DNA of 64,000 bases from Antitrichia curtipendula (lineage: Eukaryota > Streptophyta > Bryopsida > Hypnales > Leucodontaceae). The notes under the pieces were generated by a model. It searched no databases. It saw only the letters and a program-made list of their open reading frames with translations, and was not told where the DNA came from. Below, piece after piece: positions 1-10,999 of this stretch. Both the position numbers and the translations under genes were made by a program. The stretch lies in the NCBI GenBank assembly GCA_951230915.1, contig OX579635.1, positions 10,602,001 to 10,666,000 on the forward strand. The letters run 5' to 3'. Positions within the stretch are counted from its first letter, which is position 1; the number at the start of each line of letters is the position of its first letter.

Positions 1-53
1 GTGGACCAAGTCAGACTTTTGAAAGAACAAGAGAACAAAGCACAGAGAAGGCA

Positions 54-931
54 ATGGCTGATGATGATGACTGCTCTGACTTTCAAAGTGGAGGCTTTAA
101 AAAATGGCAGATTTAAGAATTTTTTTATGAAGACATTTCTCTTTTGCCTGAATGCAATCATTATTATGTGGAGGTTCAAGAAGAAAGCAAGGGAGACAAA
201 GAGACACATGACAAAGAAAGAGAGGACAACCTTGATGTTGAAGATGTGCCCTGTGCCTATGAAGGCAATTTCTTTGAGCTCCCTAGGACTAAGATGTCTA
301 AAGTGAAGAAGACATCAAAAATAGGTGAGCCCTTTGTAGACTATTCCAAGTCCATCTGGATGATTCAAGAAGATTACATAGAGTCACTGGAGCACATTGT
401 GCAATAAAAAAAGGAGGCTACATAAGAGAAGGAGAGTAAGAGGTTAGAGATGGTGGCAATGAAAGTACAGAAATCAAAGGAGAAAATGAAAAAGAGGTTG
501 AAAAATTGGCCAAGCAATCTTTAAGGAAGTCCATGAAGCAACACAAAGAAGCTTGCTCAATTAAAAGTATAGTAGCCCATGGTAATAGGTTGCATGCTCT
601 TATAAAGTCCATAAGTACGAGGGAATCCTTGAAGTAGCCTTATTGTGGCTTCCTTCCTCCGATTTGGAAATAAAATCAAAGAAGAGCCATACAACACAGG
701 TATGTTAAGAAAAGGGGAGAGGATACTACCTTCATTCCTCCTTTGCTAGAGGTTCCCAAGCCCTGGGAACATCCTCCTTACCATGGCAATCATTTATTTT
801 ACAATCAGACTTTGCAACATTTGCCACTATACTACCTTATGCCATTTGGAGGAGGAACCTGTCCTCCAATGAACTTCAGAGGAGCCTCTATATCTAACAA
901 TTTGAGAGTGTTCCACAGCCAACATTGAGAA
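54..931 (+). pseudogene. Decayed ORF of unknown family
   Basis: One reading frame begins with ATG at 54 (MADDDDCSDFQSGGFKKW), has an in-frame TAA at 114-116 and then stays open to 407 through a charged stretch (LPECNHYYVEVQEES, later a Lys/Glu-rich coiled-coil-like part). Weaker coding-like sequence continues with stops and shifts to about 640. A proline-rich tail (VPKPWEHPPYHGNH, 743-928) may be the C-terminus of the same decayed gene. I do not recognise the family. The acidic start, Lys/Glu-rich middle and lack of splice signals would fit a transposon accessory protein or a dead gene copy. It is not supported as an active gene. Confidence 0.3.
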
Positions 932-3447
932 CTTCTAGCAAATGTTAATGTGCTACATTGTCAATAAAGATAGGGTAGGATATACTATACTTAAAGCATA
1001 GCTGTTGATTTCTACATGTTAAAGCCTTATGAGGTTTTAGAATACATATACTAGTCCTTCAATTTTATTGAAGATTGCAAGACATAGCTAAGGACATTTG
1101 CAGTACAACAAGATACACTGAAGTAAGGTACTTATGACATTTTTACTTACAATTATGGGTCAAACAAGTTAGAATGGTTGCACACATATAGTTTTTGTTA
1201 AAAAATGCTATAGAAATTCTCATTTTAGTCATTTCATGGCTTACAACTGTTGATTGTAGAAGATTGATAGGAATACTATAGCTGTGAATTGACCTAAAGT
1301 ACGGAAATGTATTCTTACATAAATGTATTCATGTGTCATTTCACTAGTCATGCATTACTACCTTCTTCATAAGTCCATGGGCCCTTTCCAATCTATGCAC
1401 TCCAAAGTTAATGACCATTAATTCTATATAAATAGTAAGCATTCACTGACAAGTTCAATCTTACTAGAAAAGTCAATCACATCTAAAAAAACCCACTATA
1501 ACTATAATTGAAATTTGTTTTATTAAATGTTGTTCAAAGAACAAGAGACCAAAAATATATTGCAAGGACCATGACACTTATTGTAAAGACTGATTGTGTT
1601 TTTAAATGCTCATATACAAATACACTAATCTGCTAAGTGCATTGCCTTCACCTGTCAACTCCATAAGAAGGGATCAATACATTGAGATTGAAGACTATGC
1701 TCACCAGCATATGACATTTGGTAGGTCAAAAGAGCAGCATGGGCCTTCCAAAGCTGACTTTCCTCAGAACTCATTGACTTGCACCAACTCCAATATGTTT
1801 GTCTTCACAACCTGTTTTGCCAACAAAATTTGGTACTTCTTAATTCATTATTTTATTCTTTATAATTTGGAAATCTAGGAAGTCACATCGTAATATTACT
1901 TCTTCATAAAGGAAGATGTAGTGCATTTGAAAGTTGAAGTTTAAGAAACTAGAATTGTTAAATATTCAATTTTAGTGACCTAAATATGGTCAAATACCAG
2001 TACAACATTGAATATTCTTTGTAAACCACATCATTCTAACAACAAGTACCTCACAATTATATTGTGCTTAATATGATTATCAAAAGCTAGAACTACACAC
2101 GTTTGCTTCATCAACTGTAAGGCTGGATCATATATGGAGAGATGAGAGTACTAGAAGAAAAACATGTCCCCCACAACCAACTGCAATGGAACTATGTATC
2201 CTATACAACTGTCCTGCAATTGTAATCCTCTGTGTTTGCACCAATTTGATGTGAACAAAGTTATACGTTATTGTAGTTGCAAAGTAGTCGCAAAGTGAAG
2301 TTTAGAATGACAAGGATGTATCAGAAGAATTGATATGGGGTATTTTACATCCAATATTCCTTACAATTGTCAATGTGGACAACTTTCTGTTTTGTAGAGT
2401 CTAGTGAGTCAAACTACAATTGCATAGAATCTAAATTCAACTAAAATTCAAGTCGAAAGCAACTAGAATGCAACTCAAAAGTAACTAGACTACAACTATA
2501 GTTCAACTAGAAAGAATTACAAGTGTCCCATATCAGTTGTCAAAAGTACCATTAGGTTGGACATATAAGAATTGTAAGTTATAGCATTCTTATATAATGA
2601 ACTCTAATTATGGGATTCCAATATTTCTATATTTTATAGACTTCTATAATTTGTAGATTTATGCAGTCCATGGAAATCACCAAATATTTAAAGTCTAAAA
2701 AATTTAGAAATTGTGAAATCGTAAAGTTTTTTAAATTGGTAAAATCTATTTAATATCAATTGTTGGATTTGATAATCTAAAAAAGAAGCTAGATCTGAAA
2801 TTTTGATATCTCCAAATCATTGAGATTAAAACTTCAAAATCTCCAAATCTCCAAATCATAGACAACTAAGACAAGTCGTAAATGAGTTGCAAACAAGTTG
2901 CAAATCAATTGTAAATAAGTTATAAACACTACTCAAAAACGTCACAAAAGAGACCAAATTTACAATAGCCATGGTATTAGAAAATTGGAGCAAAGAGACC
3001 ACTTGAAATAAGTATCCGTGGCACCTTTAACATGCAATTTGTAGTTTTTGCAGTTGACTAAGTGCATTGACTGTATGGCAAAATAAGTGCAAATTTTGGA
3101 TTTTTGGATATATGGTATACCATTTCTAAAAGCAATTCTAAGTTTTTTTTCTTGTAAATTGTACAATGTAAACATTTTATTTCTACAACCAATATTATAC
3201 CAATATGAAAAATGTGATTAAAATGCACTTCAAATCTGTAAAAATTTGTATTCTTATAAAAGCTCAATTGTTAAAATACATAGTGTATGTGTTGTGACAA
3301 TTCCTATGCACTTAATGTTGTTCATACTCTTCACATTCATAACAACATTCATAATTGATCTTAGTGTGAGGTCAAAGGATTGATCATGAGTGCGAGGTCA
3401 AAAGACACATGATTAAAGCCACCAACCACTTGTAAAAGTAGCAAAAA
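932..3447. other. AT-rich intergenic DNA, no gene seen
   Basis: About 2.5 kb of AT-rich sequence without an ORF that looks coding. A short tract at about 2400-2540 repeats motifs such as CAACTAGAAT and CAACTAAAATTCAAG several times, and 2800-2930 repeats ideas of AAATCTCCAAATC and GTTGCAAA. These look like simple degenerate repeats. No promoter or RNA gene was recognised. Confidence 0.5.
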
Positions 3448-6400
3448 TACTACAACAAAATGGATGTTTTATGATTGCAAAATATGATTGCAATGGGTCT
3501 TAAAATCTCAAAATATGACTCCTGCAAAAATCACTGTAGATGACAAGCAATATGACTAGGTGTAGTCATTACTGACTAGTCATATTTTTAATGAGTCATA
3601 TTTGTAGTCATCTAGATTGGGAGTATAATACACCATATTTTGCCAACGTGACATATATATTGACTACCTTTGAAGTTTTGACTTTCTTTTGAACTGCCCG
3701 AGGAAACCAAAAAAAATCCTACGTGCCATATAACTCTATGTAGTCATATTTTTGACTGACCTGGAATATGACTATAGTGAGTCATATTTGGGTTGACATA
3801 GCATATGACTTTGTATAGTCATATTTTTGGTTAATATGGAATATAACTACAGTGAGTCATATTTTTTTATTGATATGATAAATGACTCTTGTGAGTCATA
3901 TTTTTTTGTTGATGTAAGAAATGACTTTTATGAGTCATATTCTCTATTGATTGACCAAATATGTGCATGGCATAGTCTATTAATTGACCAAATATAAGTA
4001 TACTAAGCAACTATGCTATTTTAATAATCAAATTTGATCCAAAGTGAATACATGTTGACACTACAACTCCACAAAATGCATAAAGGAAAATTGCAAGGCC
4101 TTAAGCATCTACAATATAGAAAAAAAAGTGTTCAAAAAATGTGGGAGTGAGTATTTAATAAAGGTGCTATTTAAATGCAAAACAAGGGATTATGCTTTTA
4201 TAGCCCAAGTATCTTTGTAAGAACATCCAAACAACCATCTTTTAATTGCAATACAAGCATGTGCATGCCTACAGTGAATATGAATCTTCATATGAATAAT
4301 TTTGTGACTTCTATAGGGCCTATAGAGATCCTCTAAAATGTGTCTTATATGACATTGTTGAGAACCTTCCTAATAAATAAACAAACTTCAATATAGAATA
4401 TGTGTGATGGTTTTAACTATATCTTTGAGATAAAGCATGCACAACCATGTTCTTTATTGTTGGGCTAAGTTTGAAGTTGGATATTTAAGTATTATTCAAT
4501 TGGCATTCTAAACATTGAACAAATTTTTTCTAATGATAAACCATAAGTGTTTCACATCTTAATTAAAATTGACAAAAACTATAAAAATTAGAAATTTGAG
4601 GTGGTTTGGGATGGTTTTGGTCAATCCAAGCCAAAGCTCTAGACTTCTTTTTTCCAGACTTTATCTAATATTTTCTTCTAGCCTATAAGTCTAAATTAAC
4701 TTTTACTTTCAAGATTGCATTGTAAATGTCATCTAAATGTAAGGTCCCTTTCTAGCTTGAATTAGATGAATTTTGATGTTTTTAATCCAAAATTTAATGC
4801 TTTTGATTATCAGATTTTATTATAATCTATTTTTTTAATTTTTTATCCATTTTTAAAAGTATTATATATTCTTGAAAACCTTTAAGAATGACCTAAATGA
4901 TTTTGAATTCAAAGTTGAGTGTTAATAGATTCTTAAATTTGAGTTAAACTTCTAATTTCCAATGTAATTATGGTTTCTACCAAATAAAATAACAAAGTGC
5001 CAAATTCAAGGACATGCCTTAGAATTCATTTCCACCACATCCCCATTTTTCAACATGCATATTATGGTTGTATCATAAGGCCTTTATTTATTTATTGATT
5101 GATTGATTTTTTGTGTCTTTGTATAAAACTTAAATAACGACTTTTATAATAAGGTATATAAATTCTATCTATGATCAAATCTTTTTCTTTCAACATATTT
5201 CTTTTTACTTCTCTCTCTTGACTTTTTCTAAAAATAATTCTCCATTTTTTTATTTTTTCCTCTTTTTTTGGATTATTTTAGAACTACAATTTTTTATTTC
5301 AATTACTACTAATTAATTTTTAATAATTCTAGAAGTCAAACAACTATAATGACATAATCCTCATAAGTGCTAAATAAGTATCTATTGAAGACCTAAAATT
5401 TCTTTTAGTCAACTATGCATATTACAATCAATAATATTTGTTTAAGACAAAGTCAAAATTATATAAGGGAGTCAACTTAATCACTTAACTATGTCCAATA
5501 GTCCAAAGTTTTAAGTAGCAACTTGGAGCCTACACTTCTACTTCAAACTTTTAGACTTTGAATACAAATGGCATTCTTCACTTGCTCTTGGTCTATGAAT
5601 ACTCAAGTGTGGATTTTTTTTACACTCTTTTTTTCTCTCCTTAAGTTAGATTTTTTTCAAGCTTCAAGTATTTTTTTCTAAACCCCACAATCTTCAATCT
5701 ACATTACTATTTAATTGCATTAAATTTCACTTTGTATCAACCAATCTAATTAGCTCTTAATTTGTATTAGCTACTACAATCAATCAATATAATTAGTTAA
5801 TTTGCTAGTGCAACCAATCTGTTAGTGTACAAACTAGATGTGGATTCATGTCCTCATGGTTTAAGGTATTTGTTAAACAATATTCTTTTTCTCTCATTAA
5901 AGAAATCAACAATCTCTATATTTGAACCAATACTTTATAGGACTATCTTTATCACCAAATATATATTTCAACTTGAAAAAAATCCACCATAAAGAACCAA
6001 AACATATTTGATATGCATTTTGAGACCCTTTTCCTATCTTTTCCAACAAGATGGACCGGGAATGAATCCATCTATTGTCTCATGTTGTTAATTGTTTCAC
6101 TTTTCTCTACTTGCTTTGCAATTTCTATGAGAAATTTAAACTTATTAATTAAAATATAAACATATGCCACTCCAAATATTTGAACACAAATTCTATAATA
6201 GGCACAACATACAACAACAACAATAATTTTTTAATAGGCATGAAATAAAGTTATGCCTACACCCTAAGGAATGAGATCTACAACCAAAATACTAGAAGGT
6301 CATCTTAGATTGCCCCCATTTTCCTTGGACTATCCAAAAAGTAAAAAGATGACCCCCCTCCCCCCCCCCCCAAATATGACTAAAGCAAAAATATGACTAG

Positions 6401-6958
6401 GTACTCTCCAAATATGAACCTTGTCCAAATTTTCCATCGGTTGCCCTCAAAAGAGATAAAATGACTATTAAAAAAATGTGGCTGCAAAATATGACTCCCC
6501 CCCAAATATGATTGGTTGTTCTTCAAACATGTTCCTTGCTAAAAAAGGAAGTTACTATGAAAAAAATGTGACTACAAAATATGACTCAAGCATAAATATG
6601 ACTGAGTGCTCTTCAAACATGTTTTCCATCCAAATTTTCCTTAGGCTACCCAAAAACAAAAAAATGTCACTACCAAAAAGACATGACTACAAAACATGAC
6701 TGACACAAAAATATGACTACATAATATGACTAGACATTTCTTGAATATGTTCCCTATTGTTCCCTATAAAGTATGTAGCCATTCCCAATGGATGTATACT
6801 ATATGTCCGTGAAGTACAAGGTCAAAATATAACTGGCAATCATATTTGCAGCCATATTTTTTCCTAAGATGTTGGCCTCCCAAAATATGACTGCGAGCAG
6901 TCGCCGATCATTCCTAGTCATATTTTTGCAATCATAAAATGCAGATTTTGTTGTAGTA
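3448..6958. mobile_element. CACTA-like non-autonomous DNA transposon (3.5 kb)
   Basis: The ends are inverted repeats beginning TACTACAACAAAAT at 3448 and ending with its complement at 6958. The match continues inward for about 40 bases with few mismatches (left TTTTATGATTGCAAAATATG, right arm the complement of nearly the same). The flanks carry AAA on both sides (3445-3447 and 6959-6961), consistent with a 3-bp target duplication. The subterminal zones hold about ten copies each of AGTCATATTT, mostly in this orientation on the left (about 3560-3945) and as AAATATGACT on the right (about 6370-6890). Such arrays are transposase-binding regions in CACTA elements. The core (about 4000-6350) is AT-rich with no transposase ORF. 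The first base is T where canonical CACTA ends have C. A 13-base run of C occurs near 6358. Confidence 0.72.
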
Positions 6959-7645
6959 AAAACAATAGCCTTTGAATTTTATCTTGGTTGCTTCTCTAAA
7001 TATGCTAGATTACTTAGGAAATTTGTGTGAATGCTTAAAATTTTTAATTGGAGCTTGTAGAAAAATACAACAAGGAACAAAATTGTGGTCAAATGATTAA
7101 TATATAGTTTATATAAAGTTTAGGCAAGTTCTTTAATGTTGATGTAGTAGGCTTTTTCAAAAATTGACTAATTTTACCATCACAATGTAGCCGTTTCTGG
7201 CTCATTGATGCTAATTTAGGAAACTTTGTTTTAATCCTTAAAGGATGTGTAGTCACCAAAATGTTTGGATTATTACATCAATAGGTGCATTCTTTATTTC
7301 TATAGTGAACAATCAAGTTATAAATAAGCCACTTTTTGGCCTAAGCGTCATTTAAGGGTTAAAGGTTAAAGATCAAGAATATCAATAATAGAAATGGAAA
7401 TATTATAGTTTAAAAATCAACAATATCAATTGCAAAAATGGAAGTATTATTGATCAGTGAAGGATAGATGACCAAATATGAATTGTGCAATGGAAATTGT
7501 CCGTGTTTCAAGGAAATAAATAAATAAATATAATAAAATTGTGGACTACTTCCAATCATTTGAGACTTTATCCAGATTGATTTATTCATGCTTGCAAGGT
7601 GGTCAATGCATATCAAGATTGGGTATGGCAACAATAATTTAAAAC
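6959..7645. other. AT-rich intergenic DNA, no gene seen
   Basis: Spacer between the CACTA-like element and the LINE fragment. It has short simple runs (for example AAATAAATAAATAAATA near 7515) and no ORF with coding character. Confidence 0.5.
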
Positions 7646-7994
7646 TGGGAGTTTTTTTGTTTTTTTTTGACACAAATAAAGGAGTAACCTTTACTGCAAG
7701 GAAAAGGGAAAAACAAACGCCCAGCCGCAAGCGGCCTGGGCAGCACAAAGAGCACAGTCAGTGGAAAAACTAAACTAAGTTAGTAAAATGAAAGCACCCA
7801 CGAGGTGCGGCATGAGCCGCACCACATGGTGCGAGGCGTCTACAAAGGTTCGGAGTTGCTTTTTCAACAAGTAGAACAACATAACATTTAGTAGCCTTCA
7901 GTGTGTCTGCCATTTCCTTTCCGAATTCCTCATCCAATAAATTCATCTTGACATCATTAATGTGAGCTACAGTGTTGGGATAGTAGCAACACAC
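7646..7994 (-). mobile_element. 5'-truncated LINE 3' end (fragment)
   Basis: The segment starts with a T-rich tract (about 7650-7667) followed by GACACAAATAAAGGAGTAAC and a GC-richer stretch with the dyad CAGCCGCAAGCGGCCTGGG. This arrangement (poly-T, then a stem-forming GC-rich part) is what the 3' tail of a plant L1-type LINE looks like when inserted in the minus orientation. No reverse transcriptase motif is present, so it would be a 5'-truncated copy. The call rests on composition and layout, not a protein match. Confidence 0.4.
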
Positions 7995-7997
7995 TTA

Positions 7998-8523
7998 GAG
8001 CATCCCCACAGCTGCCTAGGCAAAAAGACACTCCAAGTGACTCTTGGGAGTGTTGGAGAAATGTGGCCGGCTCGTGGGAAGGGAGTGTGGTCCACAAGAA
8101 CACGGTGAACCCCACACTGCAAGTGTGACAGGCCCATTGCTCGAGAATTGCACTTTGTCCTATGCGCATGAAGTCAATATGAAGTCACATTGTTAGAGCT
8201 TGTTCCGGGGTTTCTTCTTCTTTGAAGCCACTAGCCTAGGCGTCTTCATTAGCAAACTCCTCTAGTCGAATGAAGTTGCTGAAATTTAGTTGAAGTGCTT
8301 CACTTTCTTCCTGAAAACGTGCGCTCTGTACCTTGATTCCCGTGTCCTCTGACACACCCAGCCACGGGGAACGAACACTATTTCCCTGTCCGCTCTCCAT
8401 TTTTTGCCGTGCCCGGCCACATACTCTCTGGGACTTGGCGTGCCTACCGTGGAGCACGCATTATAGCTGGGCACGGACATTTGTCCAATTTGAGTCACTT
8501 GTTGAGCTGGAGTGGGGATGCTC
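7998..8523. mobile_element. Tourist-like (PIF/Harbinger-type) MITE
   Basis: A 526-bp element bounded by perfect 12-bp inverted repeats GAGCATCCCCAC (7998-8009) and GTGGGGATGCTC (8512-8523). It is flanked by identical 3-bp duplications TTA at 7995-7997 and 8524-8526. TIRs starting GAGCATC with a TTA/TAA duplication are typical of plant Tourist-like MITEs of the PIF/Harbinger superfamily. The interior is GC-rich compared with its surroundings and has no transposase. It abuts the LINE fragment, so it may have landed in or beside that older insertion. Confidence 0.8.
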
Positions 8524-8702
8524 TTATGGTGTGCTTCATTTTTTTTTGCTAATTATAAGACCATGCTTGCAAATTAACAAATAATTGTATAGGTGAAAGA
8601 TGGTTTGCCAAAAGTTCAAATAATACATTTGAGTTATGTGACAATGCAATCTATCCAATTGCCACCAACATCTTCCTTTGAGTTTTCATCTTTGAAAAGA
8701 AG

Positions 8703-9257
8703 CTATTTATATATTCACGGGGTGGTAGGAGGCAGAACAACCCATGCGAGATAAGTAAATTAGAATTTGTAGTTTCTCAACCACTCATAGTTAAGTCAAA
8801 AGTAGGAATTGTGTTTAAAGTAGAAACTGAGACCTCACTTAGGCATAGTAGAATAATTTTTTTCAAAAACCTTTGAAGTTTGAACTAAGAAAAGTTGGTA
8901 AATTGAGTTAAGTTTCACGTCCAAAAATTTGTTTGAGATTTATATCCTCCAATCAAAAGTTATGGACAAAATTTAGAGAGGATTTTTAAAAATGTCAGAA
9001 AAAATGTCCAATCCAACCCCTCTCTAAAATTTGTCCATAACTTTTGATTGGAGACATAAAATCCCAAGTGGATTTTTGAAAATGAAACTTAACTTAGTTT
9101 AAAGGTTTTTGAAAAATTTATTATATTATGCCTAAACGAGGTCTGAAATTCTACTTTAAAAACAATTTCTACTTTTGACTTGAGCTCCTATTAATTCTAA
9201 TTTAGATATCCCACATGGGTTGTTCTACCTCCTACCATCCTATATGTATATAAAGAG
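8703..9257. repeat. Long hairpin (foldback) element
   Basis: Two arms of about 250 bp face each other around a loop near 8981-9021. The left arm reads GGTGGTAGGAGGCAGAACAA near 8722 and the right arm carries its complement near 9215-9235. The innermost pairing is GACAAAATTTAGAGAGG with its complement. The right arm lacks about 30 bp that the left arm has (near 8880-8910), and the arms differ by scattered substitutions. The outer flanks TTTATATA and TATATAAA are also complementary. No ORF. Such a hairpin could fold into long double-stranded RNA if transcribed. Confidence 0.75.
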
Positions 9258-9433
9258 ATTGTCTCCTCTCCTCTAAATCAAGAAATTAATAACTTTCAAA
9301 ACTTAGTGAGTTAGAAGCTAATTTCATTTGCAAAGATTTTTTTGCTCAATGTTTTATAGATGTGCTTAGAAGCTTAGGTATTTACTCTATTTAAATTGGA
9401 AGTACCACAACGTTGAACTTGCTAATCAAGCTT

Positions 9434-9565
9434 ACTACTGACAAGTTTTGTGTGAATTGACACCTGTCTTTAGTTACTGATTATGGTGTCGAATATACCA
9501 CACCATTTTGTCACGGAGGAAGCAGTAGTCAGTGGGACTATTGAATGTTATGCAAAGATATTTAC
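9434..9565 (+). repeat. Direct repeat copy A flanking a MITE
   Basis: This segment (TTAGTTACTGATTATGGTGT, then CACACCATTTTGTCACGGAGG and GTCAGTGGG, ending TTGAATGTTATG) is a diverged copy of 10455-10560. The piggyBac-type MITE lies between the two. At the position of the perfect palindrome in copy B, this copy has an imperfect dyad (TATGGTGTCGAATATACCAC). Confidence 0.55.
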
Positions 9566-9611
9566 TGTAACCTTTGATGGACTCTGAGATAACTAACTAC
9601 AATAGACTTAA

Positions 9612-10257
9612 CCCCAAAATGACCCTAGAAATTCCTGAGCTTCTAGAAATTTGTTCTAAATTGAATTAAAAGCCAACATTTTGATAAGTTGTATCAATTT
9701 TTTTTGAATCGTAACCGTATAAAATCAAACTAGACATGTTAGACATCACATTAGAAAAGAAAACACAACAATATCTCTTACGGATTGAAAGATTATACTG
9801 TTTGATCATGAGGGTGTTAAAACTGTAAAAGTGATTTGAAGTCTTTCAATCCTCTTTTCACATGTTAAATCTAAAAAGTTGGTCACCAAAAAAATATGAG
9901 GTTGAAGGGCCTAACATGCATAACCCCAATCAATTTATAACTTCTCAAAATCTACTCTACAATTTTTTTGGATGAATTTCTAATGTGATTTTTTCTCAAA
10001 GATCTAGTGTATTTGAGGCTCATTCCCAAGAGCCCTCAACACTACAAAAGTCAAGATTGCAATGGACACCCGTGCACAAAATCTTGAATAGAAAAATCAT
10101 AATCAATCATTTTCAAAATCAGATTTTTGAAGCTAAAATTAAACTTCAAAAATAATTTATCAAAAATATAAATTACAAAAAATAGTAGTTTGGTAAGGTT
10201 TTATTTAACTTCAAAAATTGGTCAAGGACACATTCTGTCCTCAGGGTCCTTTTGGGG
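9612..10257. mobile_element. piggyBac-type MITE, TTAA target duplication
   Basis: A 646-bp sequence bounded by TTAA at 9608-9611 and 10258-10261. The terminal inverted repeat begins CCCCAAAATGACCCT on the left; the right end, read inward, is CCCCAAAAGGACCCTGAGG. A TTAA duplication next to a TIR starting with C residues is the signature of piggyBac-family elements. No transposase ORF is present. About 460 bp of its interior (about 9640-10100) recurs inverted at about 22975-23440. Confidence 0.7.
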
Positions 10258-10454
10258 TTAAATGAACTGATACACTAGCCAGTTTTAGTAGTTACAGAGC
10301 TTAATTATTGGCTAACTGCGTTTCATTATGCTTGAGCAAGTTTCAATGTCCTTTTGTCAGATTGCCCTTCTATCGCGTCTTGGGACTCGCCCTGATTTAA
10401 CCCATCAAACACTGCAAGTAGTGGCAGGTTCTCACTTTCGACCCACTTGAAGCC

Positions 10455-10560
10455 TTTCTCCAATTTCTGACGTGTGGCATTTAGCTACTGATGGTGCAGA
10501 ATATTCTGCACCATTTTGTAGGGGGAAGGCAGTAGTGGGTGATGCTGTTGAATGTTATAA
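10455..10560 (+). repeat. Direct repeat copy B with perfect 24-bp palindrome
   Basis: Diverged direct copy of the segment near 9434-9565. It contains a perfect palindrome at 10491-10514: ATGGTGCAGAAT followed at once by its own reverse complement. Palindromes of this length without mismatch are rare by chance in AT-rich DNA. The palindrome could be a protein-binding dyad or part of a transposon end; nothing near it shows which. Confidence 0.5.
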
Positions 10561-10819
10561 ATTTTACACCATAGACTCCTTCAATTCAAATTGCATCACT
10601 GTCAATTGAAACATCATAAAAAGGATAATTTGATTATCCAACACAGGTCTTGGATGCAAGTCCTATCTTTTGTATCTCAACACAAAGTGATATGCCCAAT
10701 AAATGTAGAAACTCCCAAAGACTCTCGCATTTGAGCTACCTTTTTTTTTTCCTTCCAAACTCCTTCCAAATTCCTCCCTCATATAATTCTCAGACGTGAA
10801 TTCTCAATGTAACCACAAA

Positions 10820-10961
10820 CAAGAGTAGCTGCCCCAGAAGCTGAAACAATTGCAATCTTCCACAGAAAACAATGGCTACGAAAAAAGAATTGAAGAATTG
10901 AGGAACACGTTGTCGTGCTCAAAGAAAAAAATCACAGAGGCTACGCTTCACATCATGCAAG
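10820..10961 (+). other. Exon-like segment, function unknown
   Basis: An open stretch reads with coding character (KLKQLQSSTENNGYEKRIEE and then a Lys-rich part) and ends at HIMQ followed by GTAAGCTC, a good splice donor. It resembles a coiled-coil exon. I found no convincing partner exon downstream: 11215-11300 (KCEEKIYFQGDWG) is possible but broken. It may be a captured gene fragment or chance. Confidence 0.25.
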
Positions 10962-10999
10962 TAAGCTCAAAAATCAACTTCATAACCACGGCATATCTC

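Noticed and set aside
3560..3945. Regular short repeats resembling a CRISPR-type or satellite array
   Set aside because: Spacing is irregular, the motif is only about 10 bp, and a mirror-image array sits at the other end of the same element. It is better explained as CACTA subterminal repeats.
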